Notes: generated by a model not told the origin, from the letters alone. 64,000 nucleotides of DNA from Xestospongia muta (GCA_963693285.1 OY848918.1:17452067-17516066), one strand, 5' to 3'; numbered from the stretch's first letter, positions 23,938 to 38,700 are shown. Numbers and translations: made by a program.

Positions 23938-24229
23938 TCAAAAATAAATAATAAATGAATGAAATATATATATATGAAATGCCGTTCGCCTATGACTCCT
24001 CCAGTCTTTCCAGACCTTAACCGCCCAGTTAGTATCGCGAGAGGTGTTTTTGGGAACGGAATTAGTTTTTGCTGCTTCCACGCTTTCGTCACTTTGAAAA
24101 GCGAAACGTTCACCGTTGGGTAGGGCTGAAGGAACTGCCGAGTCGCTAGCGACAATATCGGTCAAGGCGTGTTCAAATAAATGGGCGTCTACCTGAGAAA
24201 GAATAATTATAGTCCAACTCGTCTTCCAT
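23938..24229 (-). pseudogene. Crypton/ZMYM-like N-terminal coding fragment
   Basis: The minus strand encodes HLFEHALTDIVASDSAVPS, then GERFAFQSDESVEAAK and SVPKNTSRDTNWAVKVWKDW followed by RSHRR. The VPKnTsrdTnWAvkvWkdWr-hR pattern is typical of the N-terminal part of ZMYM/QRICH1-type proteins, which carry a Crypton-derived recombinase-like domain. Coding then runs into AT-rich DNA and stops at 23938. A nearby ATG (24229, MEDELDYNYSFS) is one base out of frame with the rest, unless a CAG acceptor at about 24190 is used. GC content is higher than the surroundings. Truncated copy. Confidence 0.6.
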
Positions 24230-24336
24230 TTTGAATTTGCGTCGTTAGAATAAGAAAAAACCTTGCTAGACTTCCTTTATATAGCAGGTTTGTGCGTGAT
24301 ATTGTTGCCATGGCAGACCATTTCATGGTACAAGCC

Positions 24337-24437
24337 GGTTATATACCCTCGGTACGGTTTCCATGGCATTTATCAACCTCGCGACTTCGTCGCTCGGTTG
24401 ATAAATCTCATGGAAACCTTTACCTCGGTATATAACC
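24337..24437. mobile_element. 101-bp palindromic MITE
   Basis: GGTTATATACCCTCGGTACG... TTTATCAACC is followed by a 15-bp loop (TCGCGACTTCGTCGC) and the inverted copy GGTTGATAAATC... CCTCGGTATATAACC. Arms are about 42 bp with a few mismatches. It lies ~110 bp upstream of the ZMYM-like fragment. The 69-codon ORF across it is incidental. Confidence 0.78.
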
Positions 24438-24464
24438 TATACTTACAAAAACAAGAAAACAATA

Positions 24465-26700
24465 GTAAGTAAAGAGAATAATATTATAGATTGAGACAAA
24501 CTAGATAAAGGGATAACAGCTGTATATATAAAACAGATTAAATAATGTAAAATAGTTTAACTATAAATCAAAGTCTATGACAACTTGAAAGTAGTGTAAC
24601 ATAATTATTAAGATGATTAATTGCCTTCCATTTTATTGTTTCTCTGCTTGTCTCTTATACACTTAATCTATAGGTTCATATATACTCTATTAGTCTCTGC
24701 TAGTTTATTATAGTCTCTTATTGACAAAATTTGTCCCTATGTCCCATAGTATTATGAATTTTTCCTCAGCTAATTTGCTGTAAACACACATTGCACTTTT
24801 TAATTTTTTGTAACTATGTAGCATTGATAGTTATCACTAATTGTTGTACACACAGTCATTATAAAGACCATATCCTGTAGTGATACCTGAGAAGAAAATA
24901 TTTGTTAGTTGCTAAAATAAAATGTACAATAAGAGTTAAAGGACAATTTACATTTATGATAGTAGTAGGAAATTGAACAAAAAATTAATGTTATGGCAAA
25001 AAGCAAAGGTCAAAGCTAATGTCAATAGATTTTAGTAATGACATTTTTAAAGTCTGGTATATATGTGTGAACTAGTACTAGCGAGTCCTTCTATTATGAT
25101 GATTAGCAATGGGATGTCAAACAAATCATTAAAACCATATCTTACTTGAAAATTAGTACAACAAAGTAACCTTTTTAGAATAGGTTACTTTGGTTTTAGA
25201 ATGGTAGGTTACTAGCAATACTGGAGAACTATTAAGTGACAACGATATGTGTTTTAAGACATTAGATTCATCATATAATACACAACCAGATAATTTGAAG
25301 ACTGGATGAAATTATAGATGTCTTGATCAATATTTCTTGGCATTATGTATCTATTAATTGTTGTTAAGGAATAAACACATTATACTATTTATCATTTTTA
25401 TTAATAGTTCAAGTGTTTAGTTAGGTCAGTTTCATTTCTATATATTTATATAATGTAATTATATCTTGCCACAAGAAATGTCATTGTTGGTAAGATATTG
25501 TATTAAAACATTTCTAATATTTTATCATACACATTGTTTTTAAGCTCAAATGTAAAAGATTTGCAATGAGCTTTTGATAGAAATATAATACATTGAACAT
25601 GTCTCAATATTAGCATTACTATTGAGAATACTAAAATATATACAACCATTATCAGAAACATGAATAATATTTAATTTTATACAGCATAGCTGCAGGGTTG
25701 AATTCATTGTAATTACATGTAATATGTAATTAAAACATGTGGAACTCAGATATATCACAGGAAATTTAATTTGAATGGTTGATTTTAGCAATCTTTTACA
25801 ATTTTTATTGTAAACATTACATAATGAGATCATGAGAAGTAATAAACACTCTGCTTTAATTACTGACACAGTACAGTTGTACAAACATTAGTTACACAGT
25901 AAAGATGTAATTAAAAATAGGCAAAGGATGTTATTAAGCCTTTTTTAATGACAGACAAGAATATACGTCATGTCATCTTGTTATTGACAGATGGCGTGAT
26001 ATCGCATCGCGTCATAGTTGACAGCTTTATTCAGCGCGACGTTGACAGTTGACAGGGGCCAGCTGGGCTCTAAAACTTATACTGTGAGGAGTGCATTTAT
26101 TATTCTTCCTTTTCATAAAACTACTTTCTCTTACTATTGATCAATAGAAAGTAGCATATATTCTACCCTTCTTTATTACTACTGTATAAACATACTGAAG
26201 AAAATAGACTACAATGTACATAATATATGCTAAGGTGACTATTATTTAATGAGACATTACACAAAATGTCATAACTCTGACAATCAGCTACACAACTTCC
26301 CATTAGTATATCAGTAATGAGTCATGTTTACTATATATACGCCCCCTTAGTTAATCATATTTTATGAAAATGACCATAGATTGATTAAATCAACCAATGT
26401 ATTTTGAAATATAATAATACAAAATTATAACATTATGTAATAACTCAGAAAATAATCATAATAACTACAAAACAAAATAATCATAATATCTACAAAACAA
26501 AATAAACATTTGAGCTAAAAGCTTTATTATAATAGACACTTAACGAATGTACAATTCAATGATATCAATTGGTATAGCTTCATTAGGATATCCTTCACTG
26601 CTACACTTCTTAGCTCAATATCATAAGTGGTCCAGTAATTGAAGGACTTTATAAACCATGCAATGTTTTGTGTTGTACAACAGTCAGACTCTAAGTATCC
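24465..26700. other. AT-rich DNA without a supported gene
   Basis: The 112-codon minus ORF at 25546-25884 is low in coding character and I do not call it. About 24465-24790 resembles 15130-15450. A GC-richer patch at 25965-26075 has TTGACAG four times among CGCGTCA and GGGGCCAGCTGGG. It may be the end of an unidentified element or a regulatory patch. Confidence 0.4.
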
Positions 26701-26716
26701 ACATTGTTTGCCATCC

Positions 26717-26749
26717 CATAGAGAGAGAGAGAGTGAGAGAAAGAGAGAT

Positions 26750-26832
<83 letters not shown>

Positions 26833-27039
26833 AAAGGACAAGGAGAGAGCAAAGTAAAATGGAATGAACTCATTACCCCTAAATATAATGATAATACTAC
26901 TTAAAAGTAAATCAGAGTTTACCTTACATGAAAAATAGACAACGAAGTGCTTGCAAACCACACCCACAACATATGATACTGTCAGTCAAGCTCCTAATTG
27001 ATGCCCTCTACTTAGGATGGCTCTAAGTGTGAAATTGAC

Positions 27040-27112
<73 letters not shown>

Positions 27113-27353
27113 TAGACAGAGAGAGAGAGAGAGAGAAACAAAAGGACAAAGGGAGAGTAAAGTAAAACGGAATAAACTCATTACCTCTAAATATAATGAT
27201 AATACTACTTAAAAGTAAATCTGAGTTTACCTTACATGAAAAATAGACAACGAAGTGCTCGCAAACCACACCCACAACATATGATATTGTCAGTCAAGCT
27301 CCTAATTGATGCCCTCTACTTAGGATGGCTCCAAGTGTGAAATTGACACACAC

Positions 27354-27386
<33 letters not shown>

Positions 27387-27867
27387 AAAGGACAAAGAGA
27401 GAGTAAAGTAAAACGGAATAAACTCATTACCCCTAAATATAATGATAATACTACTTAAAAGTAAATCAGTGTTTACCTTACATGAAAAAATAGACAACGA
27501 AGTACTTTAAAACCACACTTACAACATATGATACTGTCTGTCAAGCTCCTAATTGATGCCCTCTACTTAGGATGGCTCTAAGCGTGAAATTGTCAGAGAG
27601 AGATAGAGAGAGAATGAGAGAGAGAGAGAGAGAGAGAAAATTAAAACGGAATGAACTCATTACCCCTAAATATAATGATAATACTACTTAAAAGTAAATC
27701 AGAGTTTACCTTACATGAAAAATAGACAACAAAGTGCTTGCAAACCACACCCACAACATATGATACTGTCAGTCAAGCTCCTAATTGATGCCCTCTACTT
27801 AGGATGGCTCTAAACGTGAAATTGACAGAGAGAGAGAGAGAGAGAAAGAGAGCGAGGGAGGAAGGGA

Positions 27868-27899
<32 letters not shown>

Positions 27900-28800
27900 T
27901 ACAAAAGGACAAAGAGAGAGTAAAGTAAAACGGAATAAACTCATTACCCCTAAATATAATGATAATACTACTTAAAAGTAAATCAGTGTTTACCTTACAT
28001 GAAAAAATAGACAACGAAGTGCTTTAAAACCACACCTACAACATATGATACTGTCTGTCAAGCTCCTAATTGATGTCCTCTACTTAGGATGGCTCTAAGC
28101 GTGAAATTGTCAGAGAGAGATAGAGAGAGAATGAGAGAGAGAGAGAGAGAGAGAAAATTAAAACGGAATGAACTCATTACCCCTAAATATAATGATAATA
28201 CTACTTAAAAGTAAGTCTGAGTTTACCTTACATGAAAAATAGACAACGAAGTGCTCGCAAACCACACCCACAACATATGATATTGTCAGTCAAGCTCCTA
28301 ATTGATGCCCTCTACTTAGGATGGCTCTAAGTGCGAAATTGACACACACTGAGAGAGAGAGAGAGAGAGAAAGAGAGACACAAAAGGACAAAGAGAGAGT
28401 AAAGTAAAACGGAATAAACTCATTACCCCTAAATATAATGATAATACTACTTAAAAGTAAATCAGTGTTTACCTTACATGAAAAAATAGACAACGAAGTA
28501 CTTTAAAACCACACTTACAACATATGATACTGTCTGTCAAGCTCCTAATTGATGCCCTCTACTTAGGATGGCTCTAAGCGTGAAATTGTCAGAGAGAGAT
28601 AGAGAGAGAATGAGAGAGAGAGAGAGAGAGAGAAAATTAAAACGGAATGAACTCATTACCCCTAAATATAATGATAATACTACTTAAAAGTAAATCAGAG
28701 TTTACCTTACATGAAAAATAGACAACAAAGTGCTTGCAAACCACACCCACAACATATGATACTGTCAGTCAAGCTCCTAATTGATGCCCTCTACTTAGGA
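26717..28800. repeat. GA-rich tandem array with higher-order period
   Basis: The unit is a variable GA tract plus a conserved ~200-bp body (CAAAAGGACAAAG, AAACTCATTACCCCTAAAT, TTTACCTTACATGAAAAATAG, ACCACACCCACAACATATG, CTCCTAATTGATG, TACTTAGGATGGCT). The anchor AGGATGG falls near 27014, 27322, 27569, 27801, 28085, 28318, 28566 and 28798, giving steps of 308, 247, 232, 284, 233, 248 and 232 bp. The 247-232 pair recurs 997 bp later, so a ~1-kb block of units was itself duplicated. Minus ORFs with long S/L runs come from the GA tract and are not genes. Confidence 0.9.
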
Positions 28801-29000
28801 NNNNNNNNNNNNNNNNNNNNNNNNNNNNNNNNNNNNNNNNNNNNNNNNNNNNNNNNNNNNNNNNNNNNNNNNNNNNNNNNNNNNNNNNNNNNNNNNNNNN
28901 NNNNNNNNNNNNNNNNNNNNNNNNNNNNNNNNNNNNNNNNNNNNNNNNNNNNNNNNNNNNNNNNNNNNNNNNNNNNNNNNNNNNNNNNNNNNNNNNNNNN
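28801..29000. other. Assembly gap of 200 N
   Basis: Exactly 200 undetermined bases begin inside a unit of the GA-rich array, between AGGA and unrelated sequence. The true array length is therefore unknown. The two ORFs reported across the gap have no meaning. Confidence 0.98.
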
Positions 29001-29269
29001 ACTCTCAAAAAGTCAAACACAACAATACAATTGAACAATATTAAATGAACAAACCTACATATATGATATTACAGTTGATGAAGTAACTTACTAGGTTATA
29101 GGTCAATAACATGATTGTACTCAATGTTTGTCTACTGAGTCATAGTTTATAATTCCTATCACTGCTATTGAGAAACTATTCAAATATAATGACTCAGTAA
29201 CATATCTAAAGACTCACCTGATTGAATTAGTAATACAGTCAAATGTGTCCTTAACATATTAATATTTGT

Positions 29270-29402
29270 CTTCTCCAGATGCATGCTTAAAACCACCCAG
29301 CCTCAAAACCAGATGTCGCCCACACACTAATCAGTAGGCGTGGTTAAAGTTGCCATGAACAACCTGAAAGCAAACGTAGTTACACACTGAAGACAAGAAC
29401 AG
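29270..29402 (+). promoter_or_regulatory. Probable 5' UTR exon and start region of the ankyrin gene
   Basis: A GC-richer stretch ends at AACAG|GTTAGT (donor at 29403). An acceptor at ATCTATAG|ACACC (29659) would join it to the start exon. The left limit and promoter are not determined; the gap and GA array lie 270 bp upstream. Confidence 0.45.
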
Positions 29403-29658
29403 GTTAGTATATTACTTTGATATTCTATTCTACTACTAAAGCGTTGAATATTATTAGTATCCAATGATATCATATAGTGTACAGTACATACATAGTGTGA
29501 GTGTATATCTATTACATATAGTAGTAGTTAGTAGACAGACAGTATATTCTATCTTACTATAATTAGGTTACAGTTGATTTAGTTAGTAGAGTTTCCTCAT
29601 TCCAATGTAGTATATAGTTATTACTATCTATGTAACCTACTTCCTATATTATCTATAG

Positions 29659-29724
29659 ACACCTGACATAGGAACAGTGACCAACTAATAACCTACACTT
29701 TTCAAAATGTCTCAGGATAGTCTA
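29659..29724 (+). CDS. Ankyrin gene exon 2: leader and start codon
   Basis: Follows the acceptor CTATAG. It has 48 nt of UTR, then ATG TCT CAG GAT AGT CTA and the donor GTAAGT. Phase 0 at the end matches the first repeat exon. No stop separates the ATG from the repeats. Confidence 0.7.
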
Positions 29725-32700
29725 GTAAGTCTATAATCTTTCTATTACTATATCATTATCCCTATATATCACTGTGATACTAACTAAACTCACATATCAG
29801 TGTTATTGTATAGACAGAATATCTTTTTAAAAGATGGTCTTTTAGTTATAAGGGCTGATCTGTATACTCACTATACTACACTACATGATACATGTTGTCT
29901 TTATAATAGAATCAACAACTGTTTCAGGCAGCTAGACATGGAAACATTGAAGTAGTCAAATCTACTATTGAACAAGGTGCTGATGTAAACTATCATAATC
30001 CAAACAAGGTAAGTTACTAGTTCTCAATATTTAAGTATATATCTCAACAGTAAAGCCTATTTATCATATACAGTGTGTTTTTATAAATAAGTCTAAGATC
30101 CAATAATTATTACATCACTACACACTGTATCATCATTATAGTGTGATGTTGGTTGAGCTATAATACATGGGATGGTCTAAATTTAATATGAAAAATTCTT
30201 GTGTGATTTTAATCAATAGTGTAGTAGTTTGTTTCCTTTTCTGTGTCATCTCCTGATAATAATAAAGTGTTAATATTACTGACATGATGTGTACATTTGT
30301 TGATCTAATAACAATGTTACTGAATAATTCTAACAGAGCCCTTCCATATCTATCATATAACACATCTTTTGAAGATGCCTCATATATTTACAATCTACCA
30401 GAATGCTGATAAAACTCTGTTTTATGTTTTATACACTCATAAACAGTATAGTCAGGAAAGTCACTAACATAATAGATTTGTTTTGTGAATTAATTATTTA
30501 ACAAATTATTGCATTTAATTGAACAAATGAACTGAAAATTTTACTTCTCAGATATTTATTAAAATATTGTATCATAATATTTTATGGTCTATATTTAATA
30601 ATAGAGTGTGTAAAGTGAAGTCATATGTGTTCCATATCATGTTAGGTTCATATCTTAATTAAGTCTACTATTAATTGTATCTACTAATTTAGTAAATTTA
30701 TTACTAGAAAAATAATATCAGCCATATTGTAGACATTCATAATTCAATATAGTAAATGTGTTACACTGCAATTTTAAACATTTACATATTATTATTGTAG
30801 TCACTAAAATTAGCATACACAATAATTGCAGCATTAGAGAGATTGTGGTAACATATATGAAATGGTGAGTTTGATAAAATGTTCTTCATTTGCCAAAATG
30901 TTTCCCTCCAGCTTTGGAAAGTTTATTTTGATATTTATATGATTTCTCCCCAAAATTACCTGCTACAGGTGTTGTTTGTTCACAATTTATATGATAACAA
31001 TATTCATAACCTACTAATAATTTTATTAATAATATTATGACAATGAATAAGATTAAATTTGTAATTTTAGTAGTGAGAGTGACCTTTTATAATCAGAGAT
31101 TAAACCAGTATATTGTATATTTTATGATCACTAGCAAAGCATGTAATGTTAACATATTCACAGACTAAGTACTGTAGTTTGGGAAAGTTTCATTGTAAAG
31201 ATGTTTAAACATTGGACGATGTATGAAAAAATAAACACACTAATATTATTTATTACACATTGAAATTTTTACTGTAAGTATATTTACAATATGTAACACA
31301 CTTGTTACATCATGATGTTGACAGTGCTGAAAGTGTAGATAACTAAATTGGCTCCTTTAAGATATCTGTAACTTACGGATGGACTACCAGATTCAAATGT
31401 TTCTCTATTATCCTCCATACAGCCTATTGTGTTTGAAATTTTTACATGAAACTTTTAACGCAAAAATTTCCCTATCTATTGTATATAATTGTACAGTAAA
31501 TGATGTTAGAAGTCTCTTAGTTAGAGTGATATTAGTTGATAAATGATATTATGGACATTATTTTTTGCATAAACAACCAATAATAAAGATCACAACAAAA
31601 TAAGTAATTTACATAATATAACAATGAACTGAATATTATATCAATATGTCTTAGTAACAACTAAAGAGTCATTAACTATTAGACAGCTAGATGACCATGA
31701 TATTTCAGTAATCAGAATGTAATGCTATTAGTCCCAAAATTATAGCCACTATTATCATACAGTTTTTACAGTGACATTTCTGTCAAGTAATATAATTAAA
31801 TATGTTGTGACAATATTTCCTTTCTTTAAATTATCATTTGTTAATAATAAACATTTTCATCTACTCTTGTATAGTTCAATGATACACCACTGATTGCTGC
31901 ATCTGAAAATGGACACACTGAAGTTGTGTCCTTCATTTTACAAAATCATGTCAATCCTAATTCCACTGATAGGGTAAGTATTCATATATAGTAACAATAC
32001 TGTTGTAATGTATATATGTATACATTGTACATGTACATGTATATGTATACATGTGAACTGTATAAATGTAATATGTCATGTAATAATGTTTATATTTTTG
32101 AATGGTATTCTAAAATTTAGTGACATTATTACATCTCTATGAGCAAATAAGATATTTTATATGATGTATTATGTCATGTGACTTGTACAATAATTCTGTA
32201 CATATACCATATTGGACGATTGGTTCCTAGTCTGTTTTCTTTGTTGTCTTTCTTATTGTTTAAATTTAATTAGTGTGTCCTTGTTACTGTTTATTGTTAC
32301 TATGGTGTCAGTTGATGTATATACTTTAGTATATAAGCTCTTCAGTCATATTGTCATTGGTTTTTTGACTATAATATGATTTGTAAGAATTATTGTTGTT
32401 CTCTTTATATTTATTTGATCCTTTTTTTACACTCAGTCTATAAGTATGATGTACCAGTGGTTTGTAATGTATGCTGTACTATCTTCATTGTTGTTATCAG
32501 ATAATAAAAGCTAACTATGAGAGTCTCTAAGTCATAAGTCCAGACAATGTCATTGTTTGATGGCTGGTACATGTTGTTAATAGAGTCTTCTTACTTCCCT
32601 AATCAATAAAGTCTTTATATGATATAATTTTCTTAATAATTATTGATACTATATATCAACAAATACATACTGTGAATAATAAATAAACCTACTTAAAACT

Positions 32701-35700
32701 GACTAAGAAATTAAATGTTGCCAGTAACAACCAGCTAACAAAATAGGGCATTATATAGAATGTGATCTCTGATAATAAGATATGTACTTTATATTGCTAT
32801 CATGAGAGTATATATTATTTGTTCATGTTTTCTACACAAAAAGTCTTACCACATTAGTCCCAGCTTACTCCTTGATTACCTCAAGAATACAGTTTGGTTT
32901 GTAGAGTACATCCTTTTGATTAATAAGTATTAAAGCTATAAAAGTTGTGAAATTTTTATTTATCTACTGTTCTAATACAAAACATGAAAGTATGAATTTA
33001 TCCATAATATGATCTATCATCAAGTACAAGCAAGCACGTGTTGTAAAAATTTATTTCTTGTACACATTGTCTACATATATCTATAAACCAAGCTTTCACT
33101 AACATTACGTCTTTGTTTTGATAAATTTATTACTATTATTATCAACAAGAATAAATCAAATAACAAACAAAATTCAACAATCTACAACTTTTTATAATTT
33201 TTATAATATATGTTATGCAAGTCATGTAGATCACTTGTCCTTTAGCCTCATAGTCTATTTGAAGTGCCTTAGCTTGTGCAGACAAATATGATATTACATA
33301 CTTGAGTATACTTTAACATTAATTGTCAAGTTTGTTGCATAAAATTTAAACATGCATTTTTGCTTACATAGTGTTATGTGGAATAAAATAGAACTAACAA
33401 TAGAATGAATGTAACAAAATGATGTCAATACTCATATTATTAGATAGTGTAGGTTACCTGATATATATTGATAATAATTAGTCTTCCTTTTCATTTAACA
33501 CCTGATATTGTGTATACTTAATTCCTATCATATTTAGCTATTATACCTTTAGCCATTTTAACCAGAAATCTCAGACTTCCACTTTTCTTAATAACAATAC
33601 CTTCAACCTATTCAGGTCCATATTTACGATAGTTACACACCTTCACCAACTGTCAAATAACTATGGTTAGATTATGCGGTCATGATAAGATTTCTTAGTA
33701 GCTTCCTTATTGCTAACTTGATTAAACACTTTATTTGAGGAAGGTTCCATACAGAGCCCCACCCAGTTTAATTGTAAAACGGGGAAGCCTCTTTTAGACA
33801 TCAGAAGCTGTTACAAAAACATTCGCTATTGTTCGCATCAAATACTTTCGAAATGGCGCATAACTCAGTTCTCAATAGAAAGCACACAATGACTCTTACC
33901 ATATATATATGAGTCTAAGATCCTCTTACAACTGGTTAGTTCTGATTGTAAAAGTTGCATTTTTTTCTCTGTTTTCATAACCTTTTTTCTGTCAGCTCTC
34001 TGATTCATCTGCTTCCAATATACTAATTGTTATTTCTGTAGTTGCCTGCTTTCTCTGGAATAATTTTAAAAGTTAGAAGATGTGGGATAAGTTTTTGTGG
34101 CAACCATAAATATTTTATGTTTGAATTCATAGACCTTTATAATTAAATAATTCAACATCTTGGTGTGAATTGGCTCTTTGTTCAAGTGTTTTCAAAATAT
34201 TCATCAAATGCTTTCACTCAATCATCATCTGGTATATCTGCTGTTATAGCATCCCAAGCTATTCATACAAAGTTTAGTAGTACAAATGTTATAGTTGCTG
34301 TCTTTTGAATCAAGCATCTAATAAAATATGCTTCCATGTAATTTTATATTAGACCAATGTTCTGTACTTTTTTTTCCATAAGCTCTGTACCAAGTGGAAG
34401 TAACATACATGGAGAATAGTGCCTGAAAATCGTAGCTCAAGAGGCTGCAATAAACTAGTGCAAAGTCAGACATAATTTAAATTTGTGCTATTTGTAAATC
34501 TCTGTTTATTGCAGCTTATTGAGGTTAGACTCTTTGTTCAGTTAGTACATTCTATAGATATTTTGGGATTAGACATATTGGGATTAAACAATTTGAATAT
34601 TAGATTTTTGGGAGGATTAAACATTCTGTGACACTCCCATACATGTATATATAATTAGTAAAAGAAAAATCAAACAATGACAGCATGCCACGGTAAGCAA
34701 AACCTACTTTATATATATTCAAAAGCATTCTGAAAGTCTAGGACTGTCCCAAACCTATATAAGTAAAATGACTATACCTCTTCCTCTGTACTAATAGTAT
34801 GACTAGATATTTAGACATTTGCTACATAGTCTTTTTTAATCAAACCATTGTACTATTTGTTCACAGTGTTAATTATCACATATATATTACAACTTGTTTT
34901 GTATTTTATATTAAGACCAGTATATCATATAATGAATTAACACATACAGAAACAAACAAAGTCACAAAACATAAAGAATGTTAATAACAAATTATCAAAA
35001 TTCTTTGTGTGTCTTTTGTCTCTTAATTAGTCATATCTATGTCAATGACAATTATCAGTAATATTGTAAAACAACTAAGTACTGACTGTTGATTGTTTAG
35101 ATTAATCTGTTATACTAACAAACTTACAATTAATAAACTTTAATTGGATGGATTATGCTTTGAGTACAGATCCTTATTAAGTGATCACAAAGGCTCTAAG
35201 CGTTGTGAAAATCTTTCTTTCTTGTCAAAGAGTATATAACAAAACAACTAAATTGTGGTTTAATTGTTCATATTTACATGAGCTTACAGTATAGATCACA
35301 AGACTGGATCATGTCATGTCATATAGTCTCATAGTGTGTTTGAAGTGCCTTAGCTTGTACAGAGACATCACATATTACACAATTGACTATGTTATGGCTA
35401 CGAATGTAAAACATGCCTCAAACACAAATTCTTAATGCAGCATATCGTTAATTATGCATTAAATTATCAAGAAGAATGCATTCATTTTATAGAAATTATT
35501 AATAAATTATGTTAAAAAGTAGGGCCATTATGTTTCTCTTTATAACAACTACCTTACAATGTCTTGACATGTTTGTTTGGCTTCTCAACAATTCTTTTTA
35601 TTTTAATTACATCTACGGACCCCTCCCCTCTATTCCAAATGCAGAACATATACAATTCGATCTTTCTTTTGCTATTAAAACTCTTACTAATCATATAGGA

Positions 35701-38700
35701 AGAGTGTATCACTTTAGGTACCATTTGGTAATTGCTATTATTTTTTTGACATTGTGGACTTCTTACTTCCCTAATCAATAAAGTCTTTATATCATATAAT
35801 TTCCTTAATAATTATTGATACTATATATCACCAAATACATACTGTGAATAATAAATAAACCTACTTAAAACTGACTGAGAAATTAAATGTTGCCAATAAC
35901 AACCAGCCAACAAAATAGGGATTATATAGAATGTGATCTCTGATAATAAGATATGTACTTTATATTGCTATATGAGAGTATATATTATTTGTTCATGTTT
36001 TCTACACAAAAAGTCTTACCACATTAGTCCCAGCTTACTCCTTGATTACCTCAAGAATACAGTTATGGTTTGTAGAGTACATCTATTTGATTAATAAGTA
36101 TTAAAGCTATAAAAGTTGTGACATTATCATTTATCTACTGTTCTAATACAAAACATGAAAATATGAATTTATCCACAATATGATCTATCATCATGTACAA
36201 GCAAGCACCTGTTGTAAAAAATTATTTCTTGTACACAATGTGGACATTTTTCTATAAATCAAGCTTCCACTAACATAACATTGTTTAAATAAATTTATTA
36301 CTATTATTATCAACAAGAATAAATCAAATAACAAACAAAATTCAACAATCTACAACTTTTTATAATTTTTTATAATATATGTTATGCAAGTCATGTAGAT
36401 CACTTGTCCTATAGCCTCATAGTCTATTTGAAGTGTCTTAGCTTGTGCAGACAAGTATGATATTACATACTTGAGTATACTTTAACATTTATTTGTCAGG
36501 TTTGTTGCATAAAATTTAAACATGCATTTTTGCTTACATAGTGTTATGTGGAATAAAAGAGAACTAACAATAGAATGATTGTAACAAAATTGTCAACAAT
36601 GATATTATTAAATAGTGTAGGTTACCTGATATATATTGATAATAATTAGTCTTCCTTTTCATTTAACACCTGATATTGTGTATACTTAATTCCTATCATA
36701 TTTAGCTATTATACAGCTATTGTATTATACTAGTTATAACTTGTTAATAATATAAATTTTATGGAGCATGTACTTAGCAAACCACTTACTGTCATATATT
36801 TTATTATGAGACTGTATTGTAAATCTATAGGTAAAAGATATGTGACATAATATGACAAACATTTTAATTTCCAAACATATCATAGCTAGTTATCATGAAT
36901 ACTACTACTGACATCACATAAATTATCAACCTCTCTATACACATTAGTTTATAAACATTGAATTATTTTACCTACCCTTTATAATGTATCATTAGTTGTA
37001 GCTATATATTATAAAGTGAATTGATCATAAATACTGATATCTACTTTATGTAGAACAATAATACTCCCCTTCACACTGCTGCTGCCAGGGGCCATAATGA
37101 TGTAGCTGATGTGCTAATAAAGTCTGGTGCATCACTGGATGCCATTAACAAAGTAAGTGTCTTCATTATTAAACATGTTGTCATTATTATACATGACTGT
37201 ATTTTGTATGTGATGTTGTTATTAATTCATTTAATTATGTAATTATTTGTGGTTTTGACACCTCATATTACATTATATATGGATTACACAAGACATAAAA
37301 TCAAAATCATTCTAAATTATTGAACATGTGGAAAATAAAACCACACACAACATATATGTGACATACCTTCCACTTTAACCAATACATAACTAGAATACAT
37401 TGCAACATTAATAAGAATCGTTGTGGATGATTATACACTTTTTGAGCATGGAGTTGTCTATGGTATCATAGGCATTAATTGATTCTATGAGAAAACAGTA
37501 TTCATGATGATTATGAACTAGTTGAGGATAACGACGGTCGCTGGAATTCAGTACAATATCAACTGATTCCATGAGAAACAATATTGTCAACTTCTCCATA
37601 TTTCTCTAGTAACAACTTAACTTTACCTTTGCATGAAGTACACCAAACTTTAAAGTCAGAGCCTATAGATCCGATAATCAGACTCGTTATTTTCCAACAA
37701 TTGGTCTGGCAATTGAAACCACGCCTCAAAAAGTAAAACCACACCCACTCAATAAACATTTCTAATGATAAATGAACTGTAATCATAGATACTGCAATGA
37801 AATTTCACAACTTATCGGTAATGATATAACAAGTTCGACAGTACCATAGCTTTGATTTTGGAGGACCTTTCAAACTAATTCAATGGAAATGAAAACATGT
37901 CAAGCATGAGTCACAAACAATGGAATCTTTCATATCATCATCAATTAGATTCCTGCACTGACCACAGTACCAAATAGGATGACTCTTGCCTATCAGGAGA
38001 AATATATTTCCTATAGCTTTCAATGCATACATTTTCATCTAAACAGGAGCAGGAAATTGTCTCTGGAAGGACTTCAACATTGTCTTCATTAATAAGAGAA
38101 CATTTAATTGCAGAATCAACAACATTGCATCAACAAACCACTTCAAAATAACTAAGATGTTTAATGATAAGTATGCTGTGTAATGAAGTGCTTACTTTTT
38201 CTTTTTTAGTGGGCATTTTCTTTATAAAAGGTATAGGCTTGCCATGATTCTGTCATTTCCTTGGTAGACCTACGACAGTTAACATTTGGCCTTCCATGCT
38301 TCTTCAGTCTTGGTGGAATCTTGATTGTAGCCAAACCTGTGTGTGTTACCATTATCTTCCTTAAGTAAAAGCGCCTCTTACCATTTAAGCATTCATTAGC
38401 ATCAAAGCTGTCTGGTCCATCTTGTACATGTATCTCTCCAATTGTCCCTTTCTCCTACACACATCAGTTAGTACAGATATAATTAAAAACTGTCCTTAAC
38501 CATAACTACTTCTGTTTGTCTTCAGATCCATCTCCAGAAATTACTTCATTATCTTTGCAATCATTATCACATTCACTACCATCTACATACATGTACATGA
38601 CTTTACAGTAAACACAAAATACCATGGCTACACATAGTACCTTATGTGTGCTCAACACATTTCCCTGCTTTCCAGTTGTCACGAATACACACCAAAACAG

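Noticed and set aside
24263..24472. 69-codon plus ORF
   Set aside because: Runs through both arms of a palindromic MITE.
25546..25884. 112-codon minus ORF
   Set aside because: Composition (I, Y, S, C, N-rich) follows base composition; no motif, splice context or conservation.
26527..28500. Minus ORFs with long serine/leucine runs and SIFSCKVNTDLLLSS starts
   Set aside because: They are the GA tract and array body read in one frame, recurring with every array unit; not genes.
28711..29038. ORFs across the gap
   Set aside because: Most of each ORF is translated N; no information.
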